DNA of 64,000 nt from Leeuwenhoekiella polynyae (GTDB lineage Bacteria > Bacteroidota > Bacteroidia > Flavobacteriales > Flavobacteriaceae), in NCBI RefSeq assembly GCF_004104075.1, contig NZ_QOVK01000020.1:24172-88171 (forward strand). The letters run 5' to 3'. The notes beneath the pieces are model-generated. The model worked only from the letters and a program-made list of their open reading frames with translations. It was not told the DNA's origin and did not search any database. The translations under genes and the position numbers were made by a program. Shown in pieces: positions 17,589 through 27,400 of the stretch; positions within the stretch are counted from its first letter, which is position 1; every line of letters starts with the position of its first letter.

Positions 17589-20366
17589 ATGAAACAACAA
17601 CTACTCTCATTATTTTTTTTAGTAGCATTTTATTCAAGTTCAGCTCAGGTAGGAATTGGTACTACCAACCCTAAAAGCTCCTTGGATGTGATAGGGAATC
17701 CATCAGATGTAACATCTTTAGATGGAATTGCACCTCCACGATTAACCGGTAACCAACTTCAGGCTAAAACCTACACAGCTGCCCAGAATGGTACTATGAT
17801 TTATGTAACGCTACCTACAACCACACCTACAGGTCAAACTGCAGATGTTACTACTGAAGGCTTATATGTATACAGTTCTTCACAAAATAAATGGGTTGCG
17901 CTAAAAGGTATTTCGGGTGGTGCATCGACAAGTTGGGCATTGACAGGTAATACCGGTACAAATCCTTCAACTGATTTTTTAGGAACAACAGATAACCAAT
18001 CGTTAAATTTTAGGGTCAATAACTTTGATGTCGGGAGTATAAAAACTGATAATTCATTTTATATAGGTAGAGATGCCTCTAGTAATGGAGCACGGTCTGT
18101 GGCTGTAGGCTATCAGGCAAACTCTTCGGGAGAAGAATCTGCTGCATTTGGAAGAGCATCGATTGCATCAGGAGCCAGATCAACAGCTATAGGTTTTCAA
18201 GCAGCAGCTTCAAGTGAGGAATCAACCGCTTTAGGTAGAGCAACTGAGGCTTCAGGAGCCAGATCAACTGCAACAGGCTTTCAAAGTAAGGCTCAGGCTG
18301 AAGAGAGTGCTGCCTATGGGCGCGGAGCAACTGCCAGTTCTGCACGGTCCACTGCAATAGGTTTTGAAACTACGGCCACAGCAGATGATGCTACAGCCTT
18401 AGGTCGTAATGCCGATGCCAGTGCTGCCCGGGCTACGGCGACGGGGTATAATGCATTGGCGTCCAATACTGATGCCAATGCTTTTGGTAGTGGGGCTATT
18501 GCAAGTTCTGCAAGTAGTTTGGCTTTAGGTACCAATGCGAGTGCCCGAGGAAACTCTTCAGCGGCAATAGGTTTGAATGCGATTGCCAGAAACCAGAGCT
18601 CACTTGCTTTTGGAGTTGGCGCAGATGCAAATGGAAATAATTCGGTTTCAATTGGGGTAGGGGCTCTTACAAGTGCTCAAAATGCTGCCGCATTAGGAAG
18701 TAATGCGACTGCAAGCAATTCTTCAGCTTTAGCTTTTGGTCAAAATTCTACCTCTTCTGGTTTGAGGTCATCTGCTTTAGGAACAGGAACTCAAGCCACA
18801 GCTCAAAATGCTACGGCTATAGGTAATGGGGCACGGGCAACCGGTGATGCTGCAACTGCCGTTGGTTCTGGAACTACTGCAAACCAATCTAATAGTACAG
18901 CATTAGGAAGTCAGGCCAATGCCTCAGCGATCAATACCACTTCGTTAGGTTATAATTCTGATGCAACGGCAGATAATGCTACTGCTGTAGGGTATGAAAC
19001 CAAAGCTACGGGTATTTCATCTGTCGCAATAGGTGATCGCGCAGAGGGAAATGCACTCAATACCATAGCAATAGGCTATTCATCTGCAGCTCTTGCAACA
19101 AATGCTTTAGCTATAGGTGACGATGCTTACAGCAATAAGGCATTTGGACTTGCTATAGGTTATTCAGCTGATGCGCAGGGAGATTATTCTGTTGCAATTG
19201 GTCCCGACAGCTATACCAATCAACTTAATGCTACAGCCCTAGGTAGGCAATCTGATGCTCAGGGACAAAATTCCATCGCGTTGGGTTACGATACCTATAC
19301 CAATCAGGATGGGGCTGTCGCTATTGGAAATAATGCTGAAAGTACTGGTTTAGATGCTATCGCTTTAGGTACAGGCAGTAGAGCTCCTCAAGATAATTCA
19401 ATTATATTAGGGAATCATACCAATGCGAATGTTCGAGTAGGAATTGGAACAAATACGCCGTCTGCTAAGCTTCAGATAAACGGAAGTCTCAGGTATGTTG
19501 ATGGAAATCAAACTGCAGGACGGGTATTGACTTCAGATGCTACAGGGAATGCAAGTTGGCAAGCTGCTGCCGGGGATGGTAATATTTATTCTAACGATGG
19601 AACGTTAACTGCGCAAAGAACTATAAACCTAAATGGGAATGTGCTGCGCTTTGATAATGGAATTAATCGATTCATGGAAATTATTGGAGGAGATGTAAGT
19701 GACAATGATGATCCCTTTAAATTTACAACACTCAATGCGTTTCGATTTGATGTTGATGGTAATACAGCACTTGAGATTGAATCTAATAGAGATATTGTAT
19801 TACCCCTTTATGGCAGTGGAGCAAGAACAGGAACACCTACTTATAATTTAGCCGTAGATGCAACGGGAAGAATAATTGAGACCCCTATGAAACTTGCTAC
19901 TCCCAGTGGGATGCAGTTCTATTCCTATGATATTGCAAGCTCCACTTCACCAGATTTAAATAACCTGGAACGAAATACGCTGGTAACCAAAGCTGGAGTT
20001 TATAATGGTGCATTGAGTCTGCCCGCTTCCGGCTCTTCAGTTTTAAATCCTACTACAGACGGTGAAGGCTTTGTAATTAAAATTGTAGGTACTTATTTGG
20101 TAAGAAATACTGGTAATTTTACTTTTTCTCAGCGTTCTGATGATGGGGCTAGGATATATATTGACGGTTCTTTAATACTAAATGATTGGGCGGATAGTGG
20201 CTCCAATACTACAACCTCTAACCCTGTGCAGCTTGCACAAGGAAAGCACAAATTTGAATTTTGGTATTATGAAGATGCTGGAGATCAGGAATTTTCGTTT
20301 TCCTGGGAAACTAATCCAGATGGTAATAGTGGGGTGATTCAGGCAAATCAATTTACAATCGAATAG
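17589..20366 (+). CDS. Secreted YadA-head-like repeat protein with C-terminal PA14-like domain
   Basis: 925 residues. The signal peptide (about 1-20, ending SSAQ) is followed by VGIGTTNPKSSLDVIG, a motif common at the N-terminus of Bacteroidota surface and tail-fibre-like proteins. From residue 170 to about 617 run 32 repeats of 14 residues (pattern SxAxGxxAxAxGxx, e.g. STAIGF, ATALGR, SVAIGD); first and last repeats start at 170 and 604, exactly 31 x 14 apart. This matches the left-handed beta-roll of YadA/Hia trimeric adhesin heads. A second VGIGTNTPSAKLQI follows, and residues about 780-925 look like a PA14 domain (SDDGARIYIDGSLI, KHKFEFWYYEDAG). There is no YadA membrane anchor and no obvious T9SS sorting domain. 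A surface adhesin is likely; partner and ligand are unknown. Confidence 0.85.
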   Translation: MKQQLLSLFFLVAFYSSSAQVGIGTTNPKSSLDVIGNPSDVTSLDGIAPPRLTGNQLQAKTYTAAQNGTMIYVTLPTTTPTGQTADVTTEGLYVYSSSQNKWVALKGISGGASTSWALTGNTGTNPSTDFLGTTDNQSLNFRVNNFDVGSIKTDNSFYIGRDASSNGARSVAVGYQANSSGEESAAFGRASIASGARSTAIGFQAAASSEESTALGRATEASGARSTATGFQSKAQAEESAAYGRGATASSARSTAIGFETTATADDATALGRNADASAARATATGYNALASNTDANAFGSGAIASSASSLALGTNASARGNSSAAIGLNAIARNQSSLAFGVGADANGNNSVSIGVGALTSAQNAAALGSNATASNSSALAFGQNSTSSGLRSSALGTGTQATAQNATAIGNGARATGDAATAVGSGTTANQSNSTALGSQANASAINTTSLGYNSDATADNATAVGYETKATGISSVAIGDRAEGNALNTIAIGYSSAALATNALAIGDDAYSNKAFGLAIGYSADAQGDYSVAIGPDSYTNQLNATALGRQSDAQGQNSIALGYDTYTNQDGAVAIGNNAESTGLDAIALGTGSRAPQDNSIILGNHTNANVRVGIGTNTPSAKLQINGSLRYVDGNQTAGRVLTSDATGNASWQAAAGDGNIYSNDGTLTAQRTINLNGNVLRFDNGINRFMEIIGGDVSDNDDPFKFTTLNAFRFDVDGNTALEIESNRDIVLPLYGSGARTGTPTYNLAVDATGRIIETPMKLATPSGMQFYSYDIASSTSPDLNNLERNTLVTKAGVYNGALSLPASGSSVLNPTTDGEGFVIKIVGTYLVRNTGNFTFSQRSDDGARIYIDGSLILNDWADSGSNTTTSNPVQLAQGKHKFEFWYYEDAGDQEFSFSWETNPDGNSGVIQANQFTIE

Positions 20367-20446
20367 GTCAAATAGGTCATAGACAAGTATAGCGGGGATA
20401 TCTGTGAAGGCATACCTACTTAGCGTTAGATTTCTAAAAAGTCTGA

Positions 20447-20477
20447 TTGCAAAGCCTAAGTGATAGTCGTACCTTTG
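20447..20477 (+). promoter_or_regulatory. Promoter of the lpd gene
   Basis: TTG at 20447 and TACCTTTG at 20470-20477 match the Bacteroidota TTG / TAnnTTTG consensus with a 20-bp spacer, 25 bp before the start codon. This is the best-formed promoter in the window. Confidence 0.6.
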
Positions 20478-20502
20478 ATGTCCAAATTTTGAACGTAACA
20501 TT

Positions 20503-21909
20503 ATGAGTACATACGACGTTGCAGTCATCGGTTCCGGTCCCGGAGGTTATGTGGCTGCTATTCGCTGCGCCCAGTTGGGTCTTAAAACAGCAATCATTGA
20601 GAAATATGCAACTATGGGCGGTACTTGCCTTAATGTAGGTTGTATTCCTTCTAAAGCCCTATTAGATTCTTCACATCATTATGATGATGCCATTCAACAT
20701 TTTGAAGAGCACGGTATCGAAATTCCCGGAGAGATCAAAATCAATCTGGAGAAGATGATGGCGCGCAAAGCTGCTGTGGTAGAACAAACCACAAAGGGGA
20801 TCGAGTTTTTAATGAGCAAAAATAAGATCGATACTTTTCAGGGGGTGGGTAGCTTTAAAGATAAAACACACATTCACATCGCTGTTGCTGAGGGGGATGA
20901 CGTAGAAATAGAAGCAAAAAACACCATTATCGCTACCGGAAGCAAGCCTGCAAGTCTTCCGTTTATCAACATAGATAAAGAACGCATCATTACTTCTACA
21001 GAAGCCTTAAAACTTAAAGAAATCCCGAAGCACCTTATTGTTATAGGTGGTGGTGTGATCGGCTTAGAATTAGGTCAGGTATATAAGCGTCTGGGGTCTG
21101 AAGTAACTGTTGTAGAATATTTAGACCGAATCATCCCAACGATGGATGGGGCTCAAAGTAAAGAACTGACTAAGGTTCTTAAAAAAGCTAAGGTTAAAAT
21201 CAACACGTCACATAAGGTAAGCGCCGTGGAGCGTAAAGGAGATGAGGTGGTGGTTACGGCTACTGATAAAAAAGATAACGAAGTTGCGTTTACAGGAGAT
21301 TATGTTTTAGTTTCTGTAGGCCGTAAAGCATACACAGACGGACTGAACCTGGAAGCTGCCGGATTGAAGACCGATGATCGGGGTCGTGTTGAGGTCAATG
21401 AGCATTTGCAAACTTCAGTTTCTAATATTTATGCTATTGGGGATGTGGTTCGCGGTGCAATGCTTGCACATAAAGCTGAAGAAGAAGGGGTGTTTGTTGC
21501 CGAAACCCTTGCCGGTCAAAAACCGCATATTAATTATAATCTGATTCCGGGTGTGGTGTATACATGGCCAGAAGTTGCTTCTGTAGGTAAGACCGAAGAG
21601 CAACTTAAAGAAGACGGTGTGGTGTATAAATCGGGTCAGTTTCCTATGCGTGCGTTAGGGCGTTCGAGAGCTTCTGGTGATGTAGATGGGTTTGTGAAAA
21701 TTCTAGCAGATAAAGAGACTGATGAAGTTCTAGGCGTTCATATGGTGGGAGCTCGTGTAGCAGATTTAATTGCTGAAGGAGTAACTGCGATGGAATTTCG
21801 TGCGAGTGCAGAAGATATTGCGATTATGTCCCATGCACATCCTACGTATGCAGAAGCGGTTAAAGAAGCAGCGCTTGCTGCAACGGAAGACAGAGCTTTA
21901 CATATTTAA
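20503..21909 (+). CDS. lpdA: Dihydrolipoyl dehydrogenase (E3 component)
   Basis: 468 residues, the usual length. It reoxidises dihydrolipoamide in pyruvate, 2-oxoglutarate or branched-chain dehydrogenase complexes and in glycine cleavage, passing electrons through FAD to NAD+. The FAD site GSGPGGYVAA starts at residue 10, and the redox disulfide is Cys42-Cys47 in GGTCLNVGCIPSK. The NAD site is VIGGGVIGLELG (about 185). The catalytic dyad near the C-terminus is His446 and Glu451 in HAHPTYAEAV. It stands alone between its own promoter and terminator, apart from E1/E2 genes. Confidence 0.97.
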   Translation: MSTYDVAVIGSGPGGYVAAIRCAQLGLKTAIIEKYATMGGTCLNVGCIPSKALLDSSHHYDDAIQHFEEHGIEIPGEIKINLEKMMARKAAVVEQTTKGIEFLMSKNKIDTFQGVGSFKDKTHIHIAVAEGDDVEIEAKNTIIATGSKPASLPFINIDKERIITSTEALKLKEIPKHLIVIGGGVIGLELGQVYKRLGSEVTVVEYLDRIIPTMDGAQSKELTKVLKKAKVKINTSHKVSAVERKGDEVVVTATDKKDNEVAFTGDYVLVSVGRKAYTDGLNLEAAGLKTDDRGRVEVNEHLQTSVSNIYAIGDVVRGAMLAHKAEEEGVFVAETLAGQKPHINYNLIPGVVYTWPEVASVGKTEEQLKEDGVVYKSGQFPMRALGRSRASGDVDGFVKILADKETDEVLGVHMVGARVADLIAEGVTAMEFRASAEDIAIMSHAHPTYAEAVKEAALAATEDRALHI

Positions 21910-21926
21910 GATCTTAAGAATTACTT

Positions 21927-21960
21927 AAAAGCCCTTTTCTAGTCGAAAAGGGCTTTTTTT
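21927..21960 (+). terminator. Rho-independent terminator of lpdA
   Basis: AAAAGCCCTTTTC and GAAAAGGGCTTTT pair around TAGTC, followed by a T-run, 18 bp after the stop codon. Confidence 0.92.
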
Positions 21961-22019
21961 ATGATTTATTTGATAGGTTATGTCTGTATTCTTGATGAAC
22001 TTTCAATTCAAAAAATCTT

Positions 22020-22994
22020 ATGAAAGCAATTGTAATAACCGAAGCAGGAGGTCCTGAAGTTCTAAAATTAAAAACTGTTGGGAGCCAGCCTTTAGCAGCG
22101 CATCACGTGCGTATTGCAGTAAAAGCAGCGGGTGTTAACCGTAGTGATATACTTACGCGTAAAAATCCGGATGCATATGGTGATGATACGCCGGCAGCTC
22201 AAATTCCCGGACTCGAAGTAGCCGGAGAAATTATAGAAAGGGATGAAGATGTTGAATCTTTTAAGGTAGGCGATGCGGTTTGTGCTTTGGTTGCCGGTGG
22301 GGGGTATGCTACAGAAATTGTCGTGGATGCGCGCTTGTGTCTTCCGGTACCTAAGGATTTTAGTTTTGTTGAAGCAGCAGCTTTACCCGAAGTTATGTTT
22401 ACAGTATGGTTTAATGTATTTCAGCAAGCAAAAGCAAAAAAAGGAGAGAAGCTGTTGATTCACGGCGGTACCAGTGGTATTGGTATTATGGGGTTACAGA
22501 TGGCAAAAGCTTTGGGATTAAAAACGTATACAACAGTTGGTTCTCAGGAGAAAATAGATTTTGTAGAAAAGTATGATTTAGCCGAAGTAATAAACTATAA
22601 AGAGACCGATTTTGAATTGATATTTGCCGATAAGAAAATTGATGTGATTTTAGATATGGTGGGTGGAGGCTATACCCAGAAAAACCTGAATATTCTCAAT
22701 AAAAAGGGGCGTCTGGTCCATATCAATGGAATGAATGGTTTGACTCCGGAAATTAATTTATGGACGATTATGAGTAAGCAACTCACCCTTACCGGAAGCC
22801 TTTTAAAACCCGAGCCTATAGCTATTAAACAAGGTATAGCTTCAGAAATATATAAAGAAATTTGGCCTTTGCTAAATAGTAAAATGATTAAACCTTTTAT
22901 TTATAAAACATTTACACTTGATGATGCTTCTAAAGCTCATCAACTCATGGAAAGCAGTAAGCATATTGGCAAAATTATTTTAGAGGTAGCATAA
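22020..22994 (+). CDS. Zinc-free medium-chain oxidoreductase, NADPH:quinone reductase type (PIG3-like)
   Basis: 324 residues, typical of quinone oxidoreductases. The GroES-like N-terminal half includes AAGVNRSDILTRK and PGLEVAGEI. The nucleotide-binding half has the cofactor loop HGGTSGIGIMGLQMAKALG near residues 150-168. The cysteine/histidine zinc ligands of alcohol dehydrogenases are absent, and the pattern MVGGGYTQKNLNILNKKGRLV fits the TP53I3/QorB-like branch, which reduces quinones with NADPH. It follows the lpdA terminator and precedes the ABC ATPase gene by 19 bp, so the latter two may be cotranscribed. Confidence 0.88.
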   Translation: MKAIVITEAGGPEVLKLKTVGSQPLAAHHVRIAVKAAGVNRSDILTRKNPDAYGDDTPAAQIPGLEVAGEIIERDEDVESFKVGDAVCALVAGGGYATEIVVDARLCLPVPKDFSFVEAAALPEVMFTVWFNVFQQAKAKKGEKLLIHGGTSGIGIMGLQMAKALGLKTYTTVGSQEKIDFVEKYDLAEVINYKETDFELIFADKKIDVILDMVGGGYTQKNLNILNKKGRLVHINGMNGLTPEINLWTIMSKQLTLTGSLLKPEPIAIKQGIASEIYKEIWPLLNSKMIKPFIYKTFTLDDASKAHQLMESSKHIGKIILEVA

Positions 22995-23013
22995 TTTTTC
23001 TCATATTTAGGTT

Positions 23014-24258
23014 ATGCGTTTACAAACAATAGAGAAACCCCAGAAACATTTTGTAATAGATGTTTCAGAAAAGGGCATAACTAAAAAACAATTAGAAGAC
23101 CTTAAAAATGAAGACTGGTTAATAAATAGGGCAGGCGGAGAAGGCCTTATCTTTTCAAACCATGTTTTAGAGTATTATTTGGACGAAGAATATAGGCACG
23201 GAAAAACCATACTAACAGCAGGAAGTGGACTTTTAAAAACAAAATCTAGTGGAGAACGAAAAAAGCTTTTACTCGATTATTTACTAGAAAAAAGTCCGAA
23301 GTTTTTAATTCTTGATAATCCATTTGATTCCCTAGATCAAGAAAAAGTAACTTGGTTTAAAAAGAAACTAGAGGCTCTTTCTCAAACAACATTGTTGATT
23401 CAGCTTTTTAGGAGGCGAGAGGATATCTTGCCATTTTACAATTCGGCTTTAGTCTATACCTATAAGGGCTTTTCAGAATCAAAACTGAAAAAGCATTATC
23501 TGGAAATGATTGATGCTTTTAATACAAAGCATCAAATTCCAACTCCTATAGCGCGTTATGAAAACTTACCGGAAACACTTGTGGCTTTTAATGATGTTTC
23601 GGTTTCTTTTGGGAATAAACCAGTTATAGATAGTATTTCTTGGGAGATTAAACAAGGAGAGGCCTGGCATTTGAAAGGTCCCAATGGCTCGGGGAAGACC
23701 ACGATACTATCTATGATTACCGGAGACAGTACAAAAGGCTATGGTAAAGAGTTATACATCTTCGGAAGAAAAAAAGGCAGCGGAGAAAGTGTGTGGGAAA
23801 TTAAGAAGAAGATAGGATATATTACGGCGACGCTTACAGAGCGTTTTGATGGGATGCATAGCGTTTTAGAAATGGTAATTTCCGGTTTGTATGATAGTGT
23901 GGGGTTATACCAAAGACCTACATCATTAGAAGTGACTAAGGCTGAAGAATGGCTTGAGCTAATAGGCCTAAGCGATAAAAAAGAATATACTTTTAGAAGG
24001 TTGAATGAAGTGCAAAAACGACTTGTTTTGATCGCGCGTGCAATGATTAAACATCCGCCATTGCTTATTTTAGATGAGCCTACTTCTGGTTTAGATACGC
24101 GAGGCGCACAGTTGTTAGTTCAATTGGTAAATAGAATAGCTGCAGCTCGTGAAACCGCAATGCTTTATGTATCTCATCGGGAAGAGGATGGATTAAATTT
24201 TAAACATACACTAGAATTAGAGCCTTCTCAAACCGGTTCAAGAGCATTATTTAAATGA
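23014..24258 (+). CDS. Soluble tandem ABC ATPase with complementary degenerate halves (ModF/PhrA-like)
   Basis: 414 residues with two ABC ATPase domains and no membrane segment. The N-terminal half (1-190) lacks a Walker A motif but keeps an LSGGQ-like signature (KSSGERKKLLLDYLL) and a Walker B variant LILDNPFDSLD where the catalytic Glu is Asn. The C-terminal half (about 195-414) has a full Walker A (GPNGSGKTT) and Walker B with Glu (LLILDEPTSGLD), but its signature is degenerate (RRLNEVQKRLVLI). If the halves pair head to tail, one composite ATP site would be complete. Relatives are E. coli ModF and Bacteroidota proteins called PhrA-like; their function is unclear. No permease gene is adjacent. 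Confidence 0.85.
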   Translation: MRLQTIEKPQKHFVIDVSEKGITKKQLEDLKNEDWLINRAGGEGLIFSNHVLEYYLDEEYRHGKTILTAGSGLLKTKSSGERKKLLLDYLLEKSPKFLILDNPFDSLDQEKVTWFKKKLEALSQTTLLIQLFRRREDILPFYNSALVYTYKGFSESKLKKHYLEMIDAFNTKHQIPTPIARYENLPETLVAFNDVSVSFGNKPVIDSISWEIKQGEAWHLKGPNGSGKTTILSMITGDSTKGYGKELYIFGRKKGSGESVWEIKKKIGYITATLTERFDGMHSVLEMVISGLYDSVGLYQRPTSLEVTKAEEWLELIGLSDKKEYTFRRLNEVQKRLVLIARAMIKHPPLLILDEPTSGLDTRGAQLLVQLVNRIAAARETAMLYVSHREEDGLNFKHTLELEPSQTGSRALFK

Positions 24259-24434
24259 AATTAAAGCAATTTAACTAGCTATTACTACTAAGTGTTTAGA
24301 ATTAATTATCTTTCTAAGAACAATTTTACCGTTAAAATGCATAAAAAATTAGTTTAAAAACATACATTTGAATACCCACTATAAATTTGAGACGCTTGTT
24401 TTAAATTTTGCAACCCAACTTAAAGTAATAGACG

Positions 24435-27400
24435 ATGTCTAAAAGAGATTTTTTCAAGGAAGATTTTCACCGTATTCTGTGCGAGAATCCTCATATATTT
24501 TCTTGGATTACCAATGAGGCTACGCTTGGTGTTTACTATGTAAATCTTGATTTTCCAAATAGATATTTTATAACACAATCTTTCTGGTCCATTTTAGAAT
24601 ATTCAGAACCCGAAAAGGATGCAGCGTTAGACTTGTGGTGGTCAATTTTAGGAGCTGCTGGTAAAAAATCTATAGAAGATTTAATTAGTGCGATAACTAA
24701 CAAGGGTTCTGCAAAAAAAGACAATTATTTCTCACTTCTATCTAAAAGAAAGAAAATACTTACAGCTAAGTCTTCTCATCTTGTGCATGTGGACTCTAAT
24801 GGATCACGGCATTTAATCCTAAAATTTATACAAGAAATTGATAATGAGTTTTCATCAAATAGGTATTTGAAGAAAATTAAGAAGCTTCGTAAATTCAATG
24901 AGATATACGAAGAAACGAACGATCTGGCTTGTGTTGGGGGATGGGAAGTCGATTTAATAGAAAATACAATAACCTGGACCCGGGTAACCAAAGAAATACA
25001 TGGTGTACCGCCAGATTATGAACCAGGTATTGAAACCGCTATAAATTTTTATAAAGAAGGAGAACATAAAGAGCGTATACTAAAATTTTTTTCTGATTGT
25101 ATTGAAGAGGGTAAAAACTTTGACGAAGAGTTTATAATTGTAACCTATGACGGAACAGAAAAGTGGGTTAGGAGTATGGGGAAACCCGAACTTAAAAATG
25201 GCACCTGCGTAAGAGTTTATGGTGCATTTCAAGATATAAGCAAAAGAAAACATCATCAGGAAGCTCATAAAAAAGCAGAGCTTCGGTTTTCTAAAGTATT
25301 TGAAAATTCTGCAATAGGTATTATTCTGGTAAACAATCAGAATGAATTAGAAATGGCCAATCCTGCTGCTAGAAGAATTTTTGGTTTAGATTCATTGTCA
25401 GATGAAGAAATTTTAAACTATACATTTAAAGATGTTATAAAACCAGAATATATAGAGCTTGCTGTAGAGAAGCGTACCGCGTTACTAGCTGGTGAAATAG
25501 AGAGCTATAATATTGAAGTAGAATGTTATCACCATACAGGCAAAACTATCTGGTGCAATATCAATTGCTCCTTAATCTCTAACGCTAATTTAGACTCTGA
25601 TCTGGTCATAACTCAGGTAGAAGATATTACACTTAGAAAAAATTTGGAGCGTAAAGCATTAGAAAATGCAACGCGTTTTAAACGTATTTTTGAATATTCT
25701 CCTAACGGGATGGCACTTGTAGATTTACATGGTAAATGGCGTAGTGTAAATCTCAATTTGGCCCAGATGATAGGCTATACTAAAGAAGAGTTGCTTAGAA
25801 AGTCTTTAGACGAAATCACCCATCCAGAGGATCGCGATAATGATAAGCATCTTTTTGCTAAAGTTATATCTAGAGAATCACCTAGCTATCAGATAGAGAA
25901 GCGTTATCTACATAAAGATGGTTCTATAGTTAGCTGTTTTCTAACGGTTTCGGGTTTACTAGATGAGCATGGTGAGGTGCGTTCTTTGATAGGTCAGGTG
26001 GTAGACATGACCGATGAGGTTAATGCCAAAAGGGCTCTTGAGGCTAGTTTAAACGATATGCGGGTTATTCTAGATTCTACAACACAAGTAATTATAGTAG
26101 AAACTGACCTCAATCACATAATACGTAAATTTAATAAAGGAGCAGAAAACCTATTGGGGTATTCTGCAGAAGAGGTGGTAGATAAAGAAAAACCAAGTTT
26201 ATTTCATAAAAAAGAAGAAGTTCAGAATTATGCTTTAGAACTGGAGCAACAGTATGGTGAGAAGGTAGATAAGCATGATATATTCACGTATAAAATAAAG
26301 AGAGGAGAACTTGAGACGAGTGACTGGACCTATCTTAGAAAAGACGGCTCTACCTTTCCGGTTCAATTAGTGGTGACTGCTATTCAAGATGAAAATGGAA
26401 ACACAAAAGGATATCTGGGAGTGTCTGCTGATATTTCTGCCTTAAAAGCTATGGAGCATTCGTTACTTAAGGCGAAGCTTAAAGCTGAAGCTGCAAATAA
26501 ATCAAAGTCAGAATTTTTAGCAAACATGAGTCATGAAATTAGAACCCCTTTAAATGGGGTGATTGGTTTTAGTGACCTGTTACTTAAAACAAAACTAGAC
26601 GCTAATCAGCAAAAATATATGGAAACTGTTTTTGCTTCTGCAGTTTCGCTATTAGATTTAATCAATGATATTCTAGACTTTTCTAAAATTGAAGCAGGAA
26701 AGCTTGAGCTTAGTGAAGAGCGCGTAAATATTTCAGAAATCTGTGGTAGATCTGTAGAAATGATTAAGCAACAGGCGCATCAAAAAGAACTCGAAGTATT
26801 GCTTAATATCCCTAACAGTATTGATGCTAACATCATGGCAGATGGTCTCAGATTGCGTCAGATTTTGATCAATCTGTTAAGTAACGCTCTTAAATTTACG
26901 CATAAGGGAGAGATAGAGGTAAAAGTAGCGTCTAAAGGTTTGATCGAGGACAATCAGAAAAAACGATATACCTTTTCAATACGAGATACAGGTATTGGTA
27001 TTGCACCTCAAAATCTGAAGAAAATATTCAGAGCTTTTGATCAGGCAGATGCTTCAACGACCCGCAAATATGGAGGAACAGGTTTGGGGTTGACTATTAG
27101 TAACCGTCTTTTGGAGTTGATGAATAGTAAGCTTGAAGTAACTAGCGAGCTGGGATTGGGGACCACTTTTTCCTTTACTGTAGATTTTACAACTGTAGAT
27201 TCACAGTTAATAGAAACTAAAATTGAGCGTTCTTTAAAAAAGGTACTTATTGTTGAAGATAATTTAAACAATCGCTACATCATAGATGGGATGTTGCGCG
27301 AACGGAATATAGAAACAACATTAGTGAGTAATGGCGTTGATGCGATTGAAATCTTAGAGAAAGAAAAGGACTATGATTTAGCTATCGTAGATTACCACAT

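Noticed and set aside
18061..19440. Tandem DNA repeats in the adhesin-like gene as a recombination array
   Set aside because: The 42-bp periodicity is clear in the protein but the DNA units have diverged, so slipped-strand variation is not indicated by the sequence seen.
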